54,255 bases of DNA from Puniceicoccaceae bacterium (GTDB lineage Bacteria; Verrucomicrobiota; Verrucomicrobiia; Opitutales; Coraliomargaritaceae). A program made the position numbers and the translations under genes. This document shows, one piece after another, positions 1 to 8,827 of this stretch. Position 1 is the stretch's first letter. Each line of letters opens with the position of its first letter. Where the stretch lies: NCBI GenBank assembly GCA_002729725.1, contig PBYS01000053.1, forward strand, positions 1-54,255, written 5' to 3'. Below the pieces are notes generated by a model. The model had not been told where the DNA came from. It made no database searches and saw only the letters and a list, made by a program, of their open reading frames with translations.

Positions 1-124
1 ATCTGCTATCCTACATAACTAAAAAGGAACTGAATACACCGGATATCTTTTCCCAATCATCCTAGTTCTTCAAATGGCACTCTACACGCAATCACCCATC
101 TAGAGAAGGTAGATCCAGGCGCTG

Positions 125-160
<36 letters not shown>

Positions 161-180
161 CACGTTATACAGAAAGAAAT

Positions 181-714
181 ATGGACGAAAACGAATTTAA
201 CGAAGACAACACCCGACTACTACTAGCAGCGTTCATCGAGAAAAATAAACTCGATGCTGATCATGTTGCTCGGGCGATAGGTTGCCGAAAATCAACTCTA
301 ATCAGAATCCTTGCTGGTGATTCAGTGCCAACTGAAGAATTTATTAAACAAGCAGCGATCCTTCTAGCTATCGGCTTCGAGAAGTATGAAAAGCTTACCG
401 AAAAGGAAAAAGAAAACATTGCCGAAGGAATTGGAGCCGCTGGCGGAGGAGTCGTAGGTTTTGCTGCAATCGCTGCTGCAATTAGCGCTTCAGGCTCAGT
501 AGCAGGACTTTCTGCAGCGGGAATCACCTCAGGTCTAGCTGCGATGGGAGGGATCGTTAGTGGAGGCATGGCGGTAGGAGTTGCTGTAGCTGCAGCGATT
601 CCATTAGCCGTGGGAGCATTGGGATATGGCATTATATCAGGTGTCCGATTTCTATTCTCCGAGATGGAAAGAGCCAACGAAGAGTTCGACGAACGATGGG
701 AAACTGAGGTATAA
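181..714 (+). CDS. HTH-domain protein with glycine-zipper membrane tail, function unknown
   Basis: The 177-residue product has two parts. Residues about 10-75 look like a Cro/C1-type helix-turn-helix (KLDADHVARAIGCRKSTLI is the probable helix pair) followed by a charged linker. Residues about 80-155 are almost only Gly, Ala, Ser, Val and Ile with regular small-residue spacing, enough for two close-packed membrane hairpin helices. The tail, residues 160-177, is acidic. A DNA-binding head on a glycine-zipper tail is unusual; it could be a membrane-tethered regulator, or a membrane-active effector whose head binds a partner. I do not recognise a named family. The gene is visibly richer in A/T than the oxidase genes that follow, and the next gene starts 16 bases after its stop, so the two are probably co-transcribed. 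The ATG start is preceded by a purine-rich cagaaagaa. Confidence 0.6.
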   Translation: MDENEFNEDNTRLLLAAFIEKNKLDADHVARAIGCRKSTLIRILAGDSVPTEEFIKQAAILLAIGFEKYEKLTEKEKENIAEGIGAAGGGVVGFAAIAAAISASGSVAGLSAAGITSGLAAMGGIVSGGMAVGVAVAAAIPLAVGALGYGIISGVRFLFSEMERANEEFDERWETEV

Positions 715-730
715 CCAGTCGGACTAGACA

Positions 731-1042
731 ATGCATTTCGCTACAGCTCATGCATCGTCTATCCTCAACGTTCACAGAAATAATGAAAAAGTAAAAATAT
801 TTGTATTTCCTAAAGCCGATAATCCATATGTAACTTTAATGACATTCGACGGAAAATGCAGCTACTCTTCGAGTGGCATTCCCGCAGATATTGCTTTTTC
901 TTCGAGCCATAAATTTGAAGGCGAATCTCAGGACTACATGATCCGTTTTTCAGCGAGTGGACACTTCCTCGCAGGCCCTCTACCGCAGGATGATTGTATC
1001 GATCTTGTCATAACAACGAACACCAGAGATGTGAACCAGTAG
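731..1042 (+). CDS. small hypothetical protein, probable partner of the preceding gene
   Basis: 103 residues, no recognised family, no clear signal peptide or membrane helix. The sequence is rich in Phe, Ser and Asp, with alternating hydrophobic stretches (KIFVFPKA, VTLMTFDG, DLVITTN) that suggest a small beta-rich soluble domain. It begins 16 bases after the helix-turn-helix/glycine-zipper gene on the same strand, so a two-gene unit is likely. Base composition is clearly more AT-rich than in the conserved genes downstream, consistent with recent acquisition. The reading frame is short, so a spurious ORF is not excluded; tight spacing with gene 1 is the main support. Confidence 0.45.
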   Translation: MHFATAHASSILNVHRNNEKVKIFVFPKADNPYVTLMTFDGKCSYSSSGIPADIAFSSSHKFEGESQDYMIRFSASGHFLAGPLPQDDCIDLVITTNTRDVNQ

Positions 1043-1164
1043 GCATGAGAAGGGTTATCGTCCGACCATTGACCCACTATACGAGCGCTTCATTTTAGGT
1101 TAGGTTCGATCCGAGGACTGTGCACTTGAAATATTAAAAACAGCCGACATGTTCGCCACACTTT

Positions 1165-2157
1165 ATGCCCGCGCTCACCCAACAACGTACCGACGGCTAT
1201 AAGCCTTTTCTATTTCTCTTCTGCCTGTTCGCACTCGCTTGGATCACACTACTGCTATTTGCAGGTGGTATGACCACCAGCATCCAGGCAGGCATGGCCT
1301 TTCTGGATTGGCCACTCTCGAACGGCTCCATCAACCCCGATGGCTGGCTGACGGAATCCGACAAGATGGCGGAGCATAGTCACCGCTTGCTGGGCATGAA
1401 GATCGGTCTGCTCTCGATCGGCTTGCTACTTTGGACCTATCTGCGCGAATCGCGCAGCTGGGTGCGGACGCTGGCGCGCATACTGGTATGGGTGGTGATT
1501 CTACAAGGCGTGCTGGGAGGCTCGCGGGTGCGCTTCGATCAGCTCAACATCATGAGCGAGCATAACATTCTAGCTCAGAGCTTCGCAGTGATGCACGCCT
1601 GCGGCGCGATGGTCGTGCTAGGCATTTTGGTGGCATTGACTCTGGCCAACTCCAGGCGCTGGATCGAAGGTCGCTCAGGGCTCGATGCCCCCATGCCCGC
1701 GGGCGTAAAGCGCTGGGGCATCGTCGCGACGGCCACCTTATTTTTGCAAATTCTGGTGGGGGCCATCATGCGACACGCAGGTGCTGGATTGGCAATTGCC
1801 ACCTTTCCGTTGGCCTCCAGCAACAGTCTAATACCTGCCTACTGGAACTTTGGCGTCAGCATCCATTTCGCCCACCGCGTGGGGGCGGTCATTGTAACAG
1901 CGGTACTGCTGATCTTTCTGGGGAAGGTCTGGGGCTCACCCGCAGCCAAGCGCGCCCTGGGCTACGGTGCCTTAGTCTTGGCACTCATCCTTGGGCTGCA
2001 AATTTTCTTGGGCGCGTTGACAATTTGGACCGTAAAAAACCCCTACGCCGCCACCTTACACCAATTAGTCGGCGCTTTTCTCCTTGCCAGCACGTGGGGG
2101 CTAACTTTTCTAGCACACCACTCAGGGCGAGCTACCAACTCTCCCCATAATAACTAG
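1165..2157 (+). CDS. ctaA: heme A synthase (COX15/CtaA family)
   Basis: A 330-residue integral membrane protein with about eight predicted helices. It oxidises the C8 methyl of heme O to heme A, the cofactor of the oxidase encoded downstream. Conserved features: the EHSHR histidine pair at residues 70-74, His144 in the paired helix, His204 in MRHAGAG, a second histidine pair at 234/237 (IHFAHR) and His299 (TLHQ). These are the four-helix-bundle heme ligands, duplicated in the two halves as expected for COX15. Length is normal for the family. The heme O synthase gene follows 16 bases after the stop, so substrate maker and user are co-expressed. The chosen ATG opens a short hydrophilic N-terminus before helix 1. 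Confidence 0.93.
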   Translation: MPALTQQRTDGYKPFLFLFCLFALAWITLLLFAGGMTTSIQAGMAFLDWPLSNGSINPDGWLTESDKMAEHSHRLLGMKIGLLSIGLLLWTYLRESRSWVRTLARILVWVVILQGVLGGSRVRFDQLNIMSEHNILAQSFAVMHACGAMVVLGILVALTLANSRRWIEGRSGLDAPMPAGVKRWGIVATATLFLQILVGAIMRHAGAGLAIATFPLASSNSLIPAYWNFGVSIHFAHRVGAVIVTAVLLIFLGKVWGSPAAKRALGYGALVLALILGLQIFLGALTIWTVKNPYAATLHQLVGAFLLASTWGLTFLAHHSGRATNSPHNN

Positions 2158-2173
2158 TGCCCCCACAACTACC

Positions 2174-3100
2174 TTGAGCCAACCGAATACACATACCAAA
2201 GACATAGCCTCCGATTCGTCCGAAACGGCGTTTTCTTTGCGCTCAAGAGTCAATGGCTATTACGAACTCACAAAGCCTCGACTCAGTTTCATGTCGGTGA
2301 TTACCGCGGTGATCGGCTACCTAGCCGCCGACCCGACGCGCGACTTTGGCGTCTTAGCCAGCCTACTCATTGGCACCTCACTGGCAGCAGGTGGTGCCGC
2401 GGTACTTAATCAATGGCTGGAACGCGAGGCGGACGCGCAAATGGTGCGCACTCAAGATCGCCCCATCCCATCAGGACAAATCGCTCCCTATAATGCATTG
2501 ATGTTTGGCACGGGTCTCAGCGTTTTTGGCACTTACTTACTCTACGCAGGCGCCAATCCGCTGGCTGGCTTACTAACAGCAGCCACCATCGCCTCCTATG
2601 TGTTGCTATACACTCCACTAAAAAAGTTAACTACTTGGAATACTTTAGTCGGCGCCTTTCCTGGCGCGCTGCCACCACTGATCGGCTGGGCCGCCGCCGA
2701 AAATGGCATCTCCACCTTGGGTTGGATTCTGTTTTCGATTTTGTTTCTCTGGCAAATGCCACACTTTTTTGCCATCGCCTGGACCTATCGCAAAGATTAC
2801 GAAAAAGGCGGCTTCATCATGCTGTCCAACTCAGACGAAAACGGCACACGGGTCGCCCGCCAGGCGTTTGCCTTTGCCATCGCTTTAGTGATTAGCACAC
2901 TCTTGCCCACTTTACTAGGCTACGCGAGCTGGGGCTATGGCGCCGTAGCGCTCATTGCGGGCTGCTATATATTACGTCCAGCATGGAGATTTCTCAAAGC
3001 AGATGTGCGTGACACCGCAGCACGGCGCCTATTTATCGCATCGATTTTCTACCTGCCCGCCCTGCTGATCCCATTGGTGTTGGATCTATGGTTAATCTAG
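2174..3100 (+). CDS. ctaB: protoheme IX farnesyltransferase (heme O synthase)
   Basis: A UbiA-family prenyltransferase of 308 residues that attaches a farnesyl group to protoheme, giving heme O. Signature stretches: LTKPRLSFM near the N-terminus, the NQWLEREADAQMVRTQDRP prenyl-diphosphate/Mg-binding loop, YTPLKK.TTWNTLVGAFPGA, and WQMPHFFAIAW followed by KDYEKGGF, the second Asp-rich loop region. The start appears to be TTG at 2174, because the next in-frame ATG lies inside the first helix. It sits between heme A synthase (16 bases upstream) and the CtaM-like gene (7 bases downstream), a classic oxidase maturation operon. Confidence 0.94.
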   Translation: MSQPNTHTKDIASDSSETAFSLRSRVNGYYELTKPRLSFMSVITAVIGYLAADPTRDFGVLASLLIGTSLAAGGAAVLNQWLEREADAQMVRTQDRPIPSGQIAPYNALMFGTGLSVFGTYLLYAGANPLAGLLTAATIASYVLLYTPLKKLTTWNTLVGAFPGALPPLIGWAAAENGISTLGWILFSILFLWQMPHFFAIAWTYRKDYEKGGFIMLSNSDENGTRVARQAFAFAIALVISTLLPTLLGYASWGYGAVALIAGCYILRPAWRFLKADVRDTAARRLFIASIFYLPALLIPLVLDLWLI

Positions 3101-3107
3101 CTCGCAC

Positions 3108-3533
3108 ATGTCATTTACCGAATCCTTACCGACTCTAAACGCCTGCCTCAATGGCACGGCCACTGTGCTGCTGACTGCGGGCTTTATCTGCATCAAGACC
3201 GGTCGCGAAAGAGCGCACCGCGCCTGCATGCTCAGTGCGTTTTCGGTGTCTGTCATTTTTCTGTTTTTCTACGTGCTGCACAAATGGTTGGTGCAAGGAG
3301 TCCACACCCCATTCGAGGGCGAAGGCGCCTGGCGTAGCTTCTATTATGCGATGCTGGCCAGCCACATTTTCTTAGCCATGTTGATTGTGCCCTTAATATT
3401 GACGACGCTGACACTTGCAATCAGGGGGCAGCGAGAGCGACACCGCGCATGGGCGCGCTGGACCTTCCCGATCTGGTATTACGTTTCCGTCACGGGCGTG
3501 TTGGTCTATTGCTTTCTTTACCTCTGGTGGTAA
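3108..3533 (+). CDS. ctaM: DUF420/CtaM-like oxidase assembly membrane protein
   Basis: A 141-residue protein with four hydrophobic helices. The N-terminal LPTLNACLNG, the following basic GRERAHRACML loop and the YVLHKW histidine match the DUF420 family; members such as CtaM are required for maturation of heme-copper oxidases, probably at the copper-insertion step. It follows heme O synthase by 7 bases and precedes the oxidase structural genes, with only the convergent cupredoxin gene between. The two stop codons of this gene and the cupredoxin gene are adjacent. The family call is firm; the exact biochemical role is less certain. Confidence 0.82.
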   Translation: MSFTESLPTLNACLNGTATVLLTAGFICIKTGRERAHRACMLSAFSVSVIFLFFYVLHKWLVQGVHTPFEGEGAWRSFYYAMLASHIFLAMLIVPLILTTLTLAIRGQRERHRAWARWTFPIWYYVSVTGVLVYCFLYLWW

Positions 3534-4082
3534 TTAAGGCGACTCCACAGTCATCACTCCGCGCATGCCAGCATACATGTGAGCGGGAAAGGAACAGAGA
3601 TACTCATAGTCGCCGGACTCTTCGGGAGCGGTGAACTCAATGGTATCGCTTTCACCCGGGCCTAGCAGTTGAGTATGCGCCACAATTTGCTCTGCAAAGT
3701 CCGCGGGAATGTAATCTTGATCCCGAGCTGCTGCGGCCGCGGTGGCAAAAGCGGCTGCATCGGCCTCGGCTGTTAGAAAGACAACATTATGCCCCATTGC
3801 GGCCTTGGGCATGCGGCCCACATTGGTGAACGTCAAACGAACGGAACTGCCCGCAGGCACGGAGAAAGATTCTAGGTTAAACTTCATACGGTCATTGCCA
3901 GTCATCTCCACTACGGTCACCCCATCTACCACCGAAATAGGATTCGCGGGAACTGCGGCGCTGCCCGAGCCGTGCGCAGCACCTCCGGCGGCCTCATGCT
4001 CGTGATGCGCATGCGAGTCAGAGGAATCACCACAGGCGGTCAAAAATAGAGGCAGGGCCCATAAACTATATGTCATTTTCAT
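3534..4082 (-). CDS. azurin-like cupredoxin lipoprotein
   Basis: About 182 residues on the minus strand. The start at 4082 gives MKM-TYSLWALPLFLTAC, a lipoprotein signal with LTAC lipobox; an upstream in-frame ATG at 4100 would only add six residues. A His-rich linker (HAHHEHE) follows and then a blue-copper domain: a His in MGHNVV, and Cys, His and Met in CSFPAHMYAGM, the type-1 copper ligands of azurin-like proteins. It is probably a periplasmic or outer-membrane-anchored electron carrier, or a copper donor to the oxidase. It lies divergently from subunit II and ends directly against the CtaM-like gene. No Sco-type copper chaperone is visible in this locus, so a copper-delivery role is a reasonable alternative. 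Confidence 0.85.
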   Translation of the reverse strand: MKMTYSLWALPLFLTACGDSSDSHAHHEHEAAGGAAHGSGSAAVPANPISVVDGVTVVEMTGNDRMKFNLESFSVPAGSSVRLTFTNVGRMPKAAMGHNVVFLTAEADAAAFATAAAAARDQDYIPADFAEQIVAHTQLLGPGESDTIEFTAPEESGDYEYLCSFPAHMYAGMRGVMTVESP

Positions 4083-4309
4083 GCCCCCTAGATAGCCCAA
4101 GATCGTAAAATCGTCCAGCCTCAGATGCTAAAATTCAACAGTCTGCGCACTTCCCACTAGCGGCGAAGCGCTACATTTGTATTACAATTGCTTAAAGAAC
4201 TGTGAAGAAATACTTGTCAGGCTCCATTACGACGCTTAATCCATCTCACTTGGCTTTCTTATAGCCCCCCCATACCGACTATTCAATAACCTAAGAACTC
4301 ACCTCACTT

Positions 4310-5626
4310 GTGAAGACCATTTCAAGCGGATTCTGCCGTTTCATTCAGTATTTTAGCGCACTCATCGTGGTCGCCTTTTTAGGTGGCTGCAATTTGGACA
4401 CTCGCATGTCCACTTTCGTGACCAAGGGTCCGATCGCTGAGGAGCAGCTCAATCTATTCATGCTCACCGTTTGGGTGACAGGCATTATCTTCGTGATCGT
4501 CGGGGGTGTATTCGTCTATGCCGTCATTAAATTCCGCGAGCGTCCGAACGATGACCGCCCAATGCCCTCACAAGGTCACGGCAACCCGCTGGTAGAAATT
4601 GGCCTGATCGGTGCATCCATCTTGCTGCTCGCGATCATCGCGGTGCCCACACTTCGAGCCATCTGGTTCACCCAGGAAACCCCGGACGATCCAGAAAGTC
4701 GCTTGGGCGCCTGGTATCAGGGCGACGACCTAGCGGAGGAAGAGGCAGAAAATCCCCTCATCATTAAAGTGATCGGCTATCAGTGGTGGTGGGCTTTTGA
4801 ATATCCACAACTCGGCATCACGACTGCCAATGAAATGATCATCCCCGCAGGTAAAGTCGTGCACCTAGAGCTGCGCTCGATCGACGTGATTCACTCCTTC
4901 TGGTTGCCACGCATCGCGGGTAAGGTCGACCTGATCCCCGGGCGCACCAACTCCATGTGGATCCAAACAGGCGATAATTTTGCCAAGTGGAAAGAAAAAC
5001 AAGGCCTGGAAGGCGAAGGTCCGGAACTGCGTCAAGACTACGCGAAATACCTCGAAGAGGAGATCCACGATTATTACTACGGCCAATGCGCAGAATATTG
5101 CGGCGAGTCGCATGCGCGCATGTTGTTCCGCACTACAGCGGTCGACGATCAAGCATTTGCTGAATGGGTGGCCGAGGAAAAGGCAGGCCATGGCACCCCC
5201 GACGGCAAGAGCTGGGATGAGTGGTATGCCGCTTACGAAGAAACTCCTGAAGAGTTAACGGGGGATCTCAATGAAGGCCTGAAATTGTTTATGGGCCGCG
5301 CGAAGTGTGCAACCTGCCACACCGTGAACGGCAACCCGCGCGCGGTCGGCGTCGCAGGGCCCAACCTGACCAATATCGGCTCGCGCCAGTCGATTGCAGC
5401 CGGCTGGCTCAATCACCGTGCCGAAGATGGCAGCATCGATGTCGAAAAACAATACGACAATCTTTACAAATGGATCCACGAGCCCGAAGTCGTTAAGCCC
5501 GGCAACCTGATGTGGAAAGCCAATGGTGGTGGCATCGGCGAGTTGATCGATGAACACGGCGAGCCCGCGCTACTGACCGACGAAGAAGTCAGCAAGCTTT
5601 CACTTTACCTTCAATCTCTCAAGTAG
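4310..5626 (+). CDS. coxB: cytochrome c oxidase subunit II with fused cytochrome c (caa3 type)
   Basis: 438 residues. The N-terminus has a hydrophobic segment ending GGC (residue 27), a probable lipoprotein signal, then two membrane helices (about 45-75 and 95-118). The CuA domain has His195 (DVIHSFWLP), Cys260, Cys264, His268 and Met271 in CAEYCGESHARM. A class I cytochrome c domain is fused at the C-terminus: CATCH at 333-337, with Met401 a likely axial ligand. It receives electrons and passes them through CuA to subunit I. The start is GTG at 4310. Subunit I begins 9 bases after the stop. The region between 4101 and 4309 is the divergent promoter region shared with the cupredoxin gene. Confidence 0.96.
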   Translation: MKTISSGFCRFIQYFSALIVVAFLGGCNLDTRMSTFVTKGPIAEEQLNLFMLTVWVTGIIFVIVGGVFVYAVIKFRERPNDDRPMPSQGHGNPLVEIGLIGASILLLAIIAVPTLRAIWFTQETPDDPESRLGAWYQGDDLAEEEAENPLIIKVIGYQWWWAFEYPQLGITTANEMIIPAGKVVHLELRSIDVIHSFWLPRIAGKVDLIPGRTNSMWIQTGDNFAKWKEKQGLEGEGPELRQDYAKYLEEEIHDYYYGQCAEYCGESHARMLFRTTAVDDQAFAEWVAEEKAGHGTPDGKSWDEWYAAYEETPEELTGDLNEGLKLFMGRAKCATCHTVNGNPRAVGVAGPNLTNIGSRQSIAAGWLNHRAEDGSIDVEKQYDNLYKWIHEPEVVKPGNLMWKANGGGIGELIDEHGEPALLTDEEVSKLSLYLQSLK

Positions 5627-5635
5627 GCCTTTCAG

Positions 5636-7627
5636 ATGAGTCAAACGGAAACCGCAACACCCGCCCCTAAAACCAGCCACGCTCACCAACTGCACGTGCT
5701 CAAACCTGAGCGCAGTCGCTTGGGCCTAATGCGCCCGGACCATAGCAAGAGCGTATTCATCGACTGGTTGACCACAGTGGACCACAAGAAGATCGGCATC
5801 ATGTATGGTGCCATCGCGCTATTTTTCCTGTTTATCGGCGGCATCGAAGCCTTGATCATTCGCACTCAGCTGATCGTGCCGGAAAACAACTTGATCTCGG
5901 CAGAGCGCTACAATCAGCTCTTTACTATGCACGGCACCACCATGATTTTCCTTGCGGTGATGCCCTTGAACTCGGCCTTCTTCAATTTCCTGATCCCCTT
6001 GCAGATCGGCGCGCGCGACGTCGCCTTCCCGCGCATCAACGCGCTGAGCCTATGGTCATTCGTGGCCGGCGCCCTGGTCATCAACTTTGGCTGGCTGCTG
6101 GAAGCGTTACAAATGATGGGGCTCTTCGCCGCATCGGGCCCGACTGCGGGCATGACCGATTTGGCACCTTCGGGGGGATGGTTTGGCTACGCCCCCTTGA
6201 GCAGTAAAGAATATTCCGGCGTCGGCACCGACTTCTGGATTATGGGCCTCCAGATTCTTGGGGTGGCCTCACTCACTGCATCCATGAATTTCATCGTCAC
6301 CATCCTCAACATGCGCGCACCGGGCATGAAGATGATGCGCATGCCGGTCTTCACTTGGATGAGTTTGGTGGTGGCATTTTTGATCATCTTTGCCTTCCCA
6401 GCGATTACCATCGCCCTGGGACAACTGATGTTTGACCGCACTTTTGGCACCAACTTCTTCAACGTCGCCGGTGGCGGCCAACCCATCCTCTGGCAGCACT
6501 TGTTCTGGATCTTTGGTCACCCGGAAGTTTACATTCTGGTATTGCCGGCCATGGGCATCATCTCCGAGGTGCTCCCAACTTTCTCGAAAAAGCCACTCTT
6601 CGGCTACTCCATCGTTATTTTCTCGGGAGCAGTCATCGGTTTCCTCGGTTTCGCCGTGTGGTCGCACCACATGTTCACCACCGGACTGGGCAAGGTAGCC
6701 ACGGCGGCCTTCTCACTCTTGACCATGGCCATCGCGGTGCCCACAGGCGTCAAGATTTTCAACTGGGTGGGCACCATCTGGGGCGGTCGCATTCGTTTCA
6801 CCGCACCGATGATCTTCTCATTGGGCTTCGTCTGGATGTTTATGATGGGCGGCTTCTCCGGCATCATGCACGCAGCGGCCCCCGCCGATGCGCAGCAGCA
6901 AGACAGCTACTTCGTGATCGCCCACTTCCACTATGTCATCATGGGCGGCATCTTTCTCGCCTTGGTTTCGGGCATCTATTACTGGGTGCCGAAGGTATTC
7001 GGTAAAATGTGGACAGGTTCGCTCAGCACATGGGTGGCGGTCCTCATCGTGGTCGGCCTGAACGTGACGTTCTTCCCGATGCACTTTCTGGGCCTGCTCG
7101 GCATGCCGCGCCGCACCCACACCTATCTGGAAGGCTTCGGCTGGTCGACTTACAATTTGGTCTGCACCATCGGCTCTTACATTCTAGCCATCGGTATCTT
7201 GCTACTACTCGTCGACCTGATCCGCTGCCTACGCAGTGGCGAACCAGCGGGCGACGACCCTTGGGATGCACGCACCTTGGAATGGGCCACCACCTCGCCT
7301 CCACAAGTGTATAACTTCGCGAAGACACCGATCATCCCGGCACGTGACGCACTCTGGTCACACAAGCATGGCCCTGAAGGTAAAAAGATCACCTACGAAG
7401 ACGATCACGGCCACGGCATACACATGCCGAGCAACTCTTGGATGCCGCTCATCGCGTCGATTGGTTTCGTGCCACTCGGATTGGGCATGACTTTGAAACA
7501 AGCTGGCGTGCCCTACATGGGCTCACTCGCCATCTTCGGCCTCTTCGTGATCACACTGGGACTCGCACTCTGGGCGATCGAAGGCCCCGGCGGCTTTCAC
7601 CTACACCCCGAGGAAGACGAAGCCTAG
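5636..7627 (+). CDS. coxA: cytochrome c oxidase subunit I
   Basis: The catalytic subunit, 663 residues, reduces O2 to water at the heme a3-CuB site and pumps protons. Ligands visible: His99 (MHGTTM) for heme a, the CuB set His295 (GHPEVY) and His344/345, the cross-linked Tyr299 in the same motif, and His430/His432 (HFHYV) for hemes a3 and a. Glu297 in GHPEVY is the D-channel glutamate, so this is an A-type oxidase. The protein is longer than a minimal subunit I: after the core there is a DPWDARTLEW linker, a His-rich stretch and two further helices. It is followed by subunit III after 44 AT-rich bases. Confidence 0.97.
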   Translation: MSQTETATPAPKTSHAHQLHVLKPERSRLGLMRPDHSKSVFIDWLTTVDHKKIGIMYGAIALFFLFIGGIEALIIRTQLIVPENNLISAERYNQLFTMHGTTMIFLAVMPLNSAFFNFLIPLQIGARDVAFPRINALSLWSFVAGALVINFGWLLEALQMMGLFAASGPTAGMTDLAPSGGWFGYAPLSSKEYSGVGTDFWIMGLQILGVASLTASMNFIVTILNMRAPGMKMMRMPVFTWMSLVVAFLIIFAFPAITIALGQLMFDRTFGTNFFNVAGGGQPILWQHLFWIFGHPEVYILVLPAMGIISEVLPTFSKKPLFGYSIVIFSGAVIGFLGFAVWSHHMFTTGLGKVATAAFSLLTMAIAVPTGVKIFNWVGTIWGGRIRFTAPMIFSLGFVWMFMMGGFSGIMHAAAPADAQQQDSYFVIAHFHYVIMGGIFLALVSGIYYWVPKVFGKMWTGSLSTWVAVLIVVGLNVTFFPMHFLGLLGMPRRTHTYLEGFGWSTYNLVCTIGSYILAIGILLLLVDLIRCLRSGEPAGDDPWDARTLEWATTSPPQVYNFAKTPIIPARDALWSHKHGPEGKKITYEDDHGHGIHMPSNSWMPLIASIGFVPLGLGMTLKQAGVPYMGSLAIFGLFVITLGLALWAIEGPGGFHLHPEEDEA

Positions 7628-7671
7628 CGTCAGCATTTCCTAATTTTTAATTCTAATTCTTAATTTCCTAA

Positions 7672-8277
7672 ATGTCTGACACAGCAACAGCACATCACGA
7701 CGACGGCCACCTCAGCCTGAACAACGACAACAAGAAGCTACTCATGTGGCTCTTCCTCGGTTCGGACTGCATGTTTTTCGGCACGCTCATCTCGACTCAC
7801 TTGATCTACCGTAAGATCTACCCCGAGTCATTTGACCCGACCAGCCTCTTCAGCTTGGAGCTCACCTCGTTCTCGACCTTCATTCTGCTCATGAGTTCGT
7901 TCCTGATGGCACTGGCGGTTTCGGCGATGCACAAGGGCGAGCTAAAGAGCTTCCGTCGCAATGTGCTCGGCGTCATTTTCTTCGGCCTAATCTTCCTGGG
8001 CTGCCAAGTCTATGAGTTCGCCCACTTCGTGCACGAAGGTCTGACCCTCTCCACCAATACCTTTGGCTCCACCTTCTACATGATGACGGGCACCCACGGT
8101 GTGCACGTCGCGATTGGTGTATTTTGGCTCATTTGCATGTATTTCTACTCCCACACGGGCAAGATGGATGCACATGAAAGCGCAGTGGACGTGGAAATCG
8201 CGGGGCTCTACTGGCACTTCGTCGACATCGTATGGATTGTCATTTTCACCGCTGTTTATTTGATCGAGTTCATTTGA
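7672..8277 (+). CDS. coxC: cytochrome c oxidase subunit III
   Basis: A 201-residue protein with five predicted helices, the short form of subunit III. Conserved elements: KLLMWLFLGSDCMFFG near the N-terminus, the GCQVYEFAHF segment, MMTGTHGVHVAIG (the typical TGTHGxHV motif) and the C-terminal GLYWHFVDIVWI. The subunit stabilises the catalytic core and supports proton uptake. It lies between subunits I and IV in the same direction. The leader (aattcttaatttcctaa before ATG) has no Shine-Dalgarno sequence. Confidence 0.95.
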   Translation: MSDTATAHHDDGHLSLNNDNKKLLMWLFLGSDCMFFGTLISTHLIYRKIYPESFDPTSLFSLELTSFSTFILLMSSFLMALAVSAMHKGELKSFRRNVLGVIFFGLIFLGCQVYEFAHFVHEGLTLSTNTFGSTFYMMTGTHGVHVAIGVFWLICMYFYSHTGKMDAHESAVDVEIAGLYWHFVDIVWIVIFTAVYLIEFI

Positions 8278-8319
8278 TCGATCCGTCCGCATCTGATATA
8301 CTATTCAACCATTTAAGCC

Positions 8320-8676
8320 ATGTCTGACGTACACTACGCTCCACTTCCAGTCTCCACGAAATCGCACAAGGACAGCGAAACCGACAAGTACCATACCTTC
8401 GTGAATCTAGCGCTTTGCCTCGCTGCCATCACAGGTGTCGAGCTGGTCTTGGTCTATCTGCCCTTCAATGCGACCTTCATCTTCACTGTCTTGTTGACGC
8501 TCTCCTTGTTCAAATTCGTCGCCGTGATCGCATGGTTCATGCACCTGCTCTACGACAAGCTGCTACTCACGCTCGCCTTCGGCACCGGCATGGCGATCGC
8601 CACCGGCACCTTTGTCGCGTTGGGCTCTCTGATCTCGCGTAGCAATGTGGACCTGGACGCGATCACTGCCTTCTAG
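8320..8676 (+). CDS. coxD: cytochrome c oxidase subunit IV (prokaryotic)
   Basis: 118 residues with a hydrophilic, His-containing N-terminus and three hydrophobic helices. The segment [13 protein letters not shown] is the characteristic Phe-Lys-x-x-x-V-x-x-x-F-M-H-L motif of the COX4_pro family. The position directly after subunit III, 42 bases away, completes the structural gene set. A strong hairpin terminator lies about 75 bases after its stop codon, so this is probably the last gene of the structural operon. Confidence 0.9.
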   Translation: MSDVHYAPLPVSTKSHKDSETDKYHTFVNLALCLAAITGVELVLVYLPFNATFIFTVLLTLSLFKFVAVIAWFMHLLYDKLLLTLAFGTGMAIATGTFVALGSLISRSNVDLDAITAF

Positions 8677-8750
8677 GCACATAGAACGCACATCAGGCAG
8701 CAAGGAACGCTGGAATCTCACGATTTCGGCCACCAGAGAACTACATTTGA

Positions 8751-8788
8751 GCGGCTACTGACGAAAACAAGGTCAGTAGCCGCATTTT
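8751..8788 (+). terminator. intrinsic terminator after the coxBACD genes
   Basis: A perfect 12-base inverted repeat, GCGGCTACTGAC (8751-8762) and GTCAGTAGCCGC (8772-8783), with a 9-base A-rich loop, followed by ATTTT. It lies between subunit IV and ctaG, separating the structural genes from the assembly factor. Confidence 0.8.
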
Positions 8789-8827
8789 GCGTTCGCAAGC
8801 GAGCCACTGCTTAACATTCTCCGCTCG

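Noticed and set aside
3135..3365. Long antisense frames inside oxidase, sulfate and hrpA genes
   Set aside because: They are shadows of GC-biased codons in real genes and have no homology-like motifs or spacing of their own.
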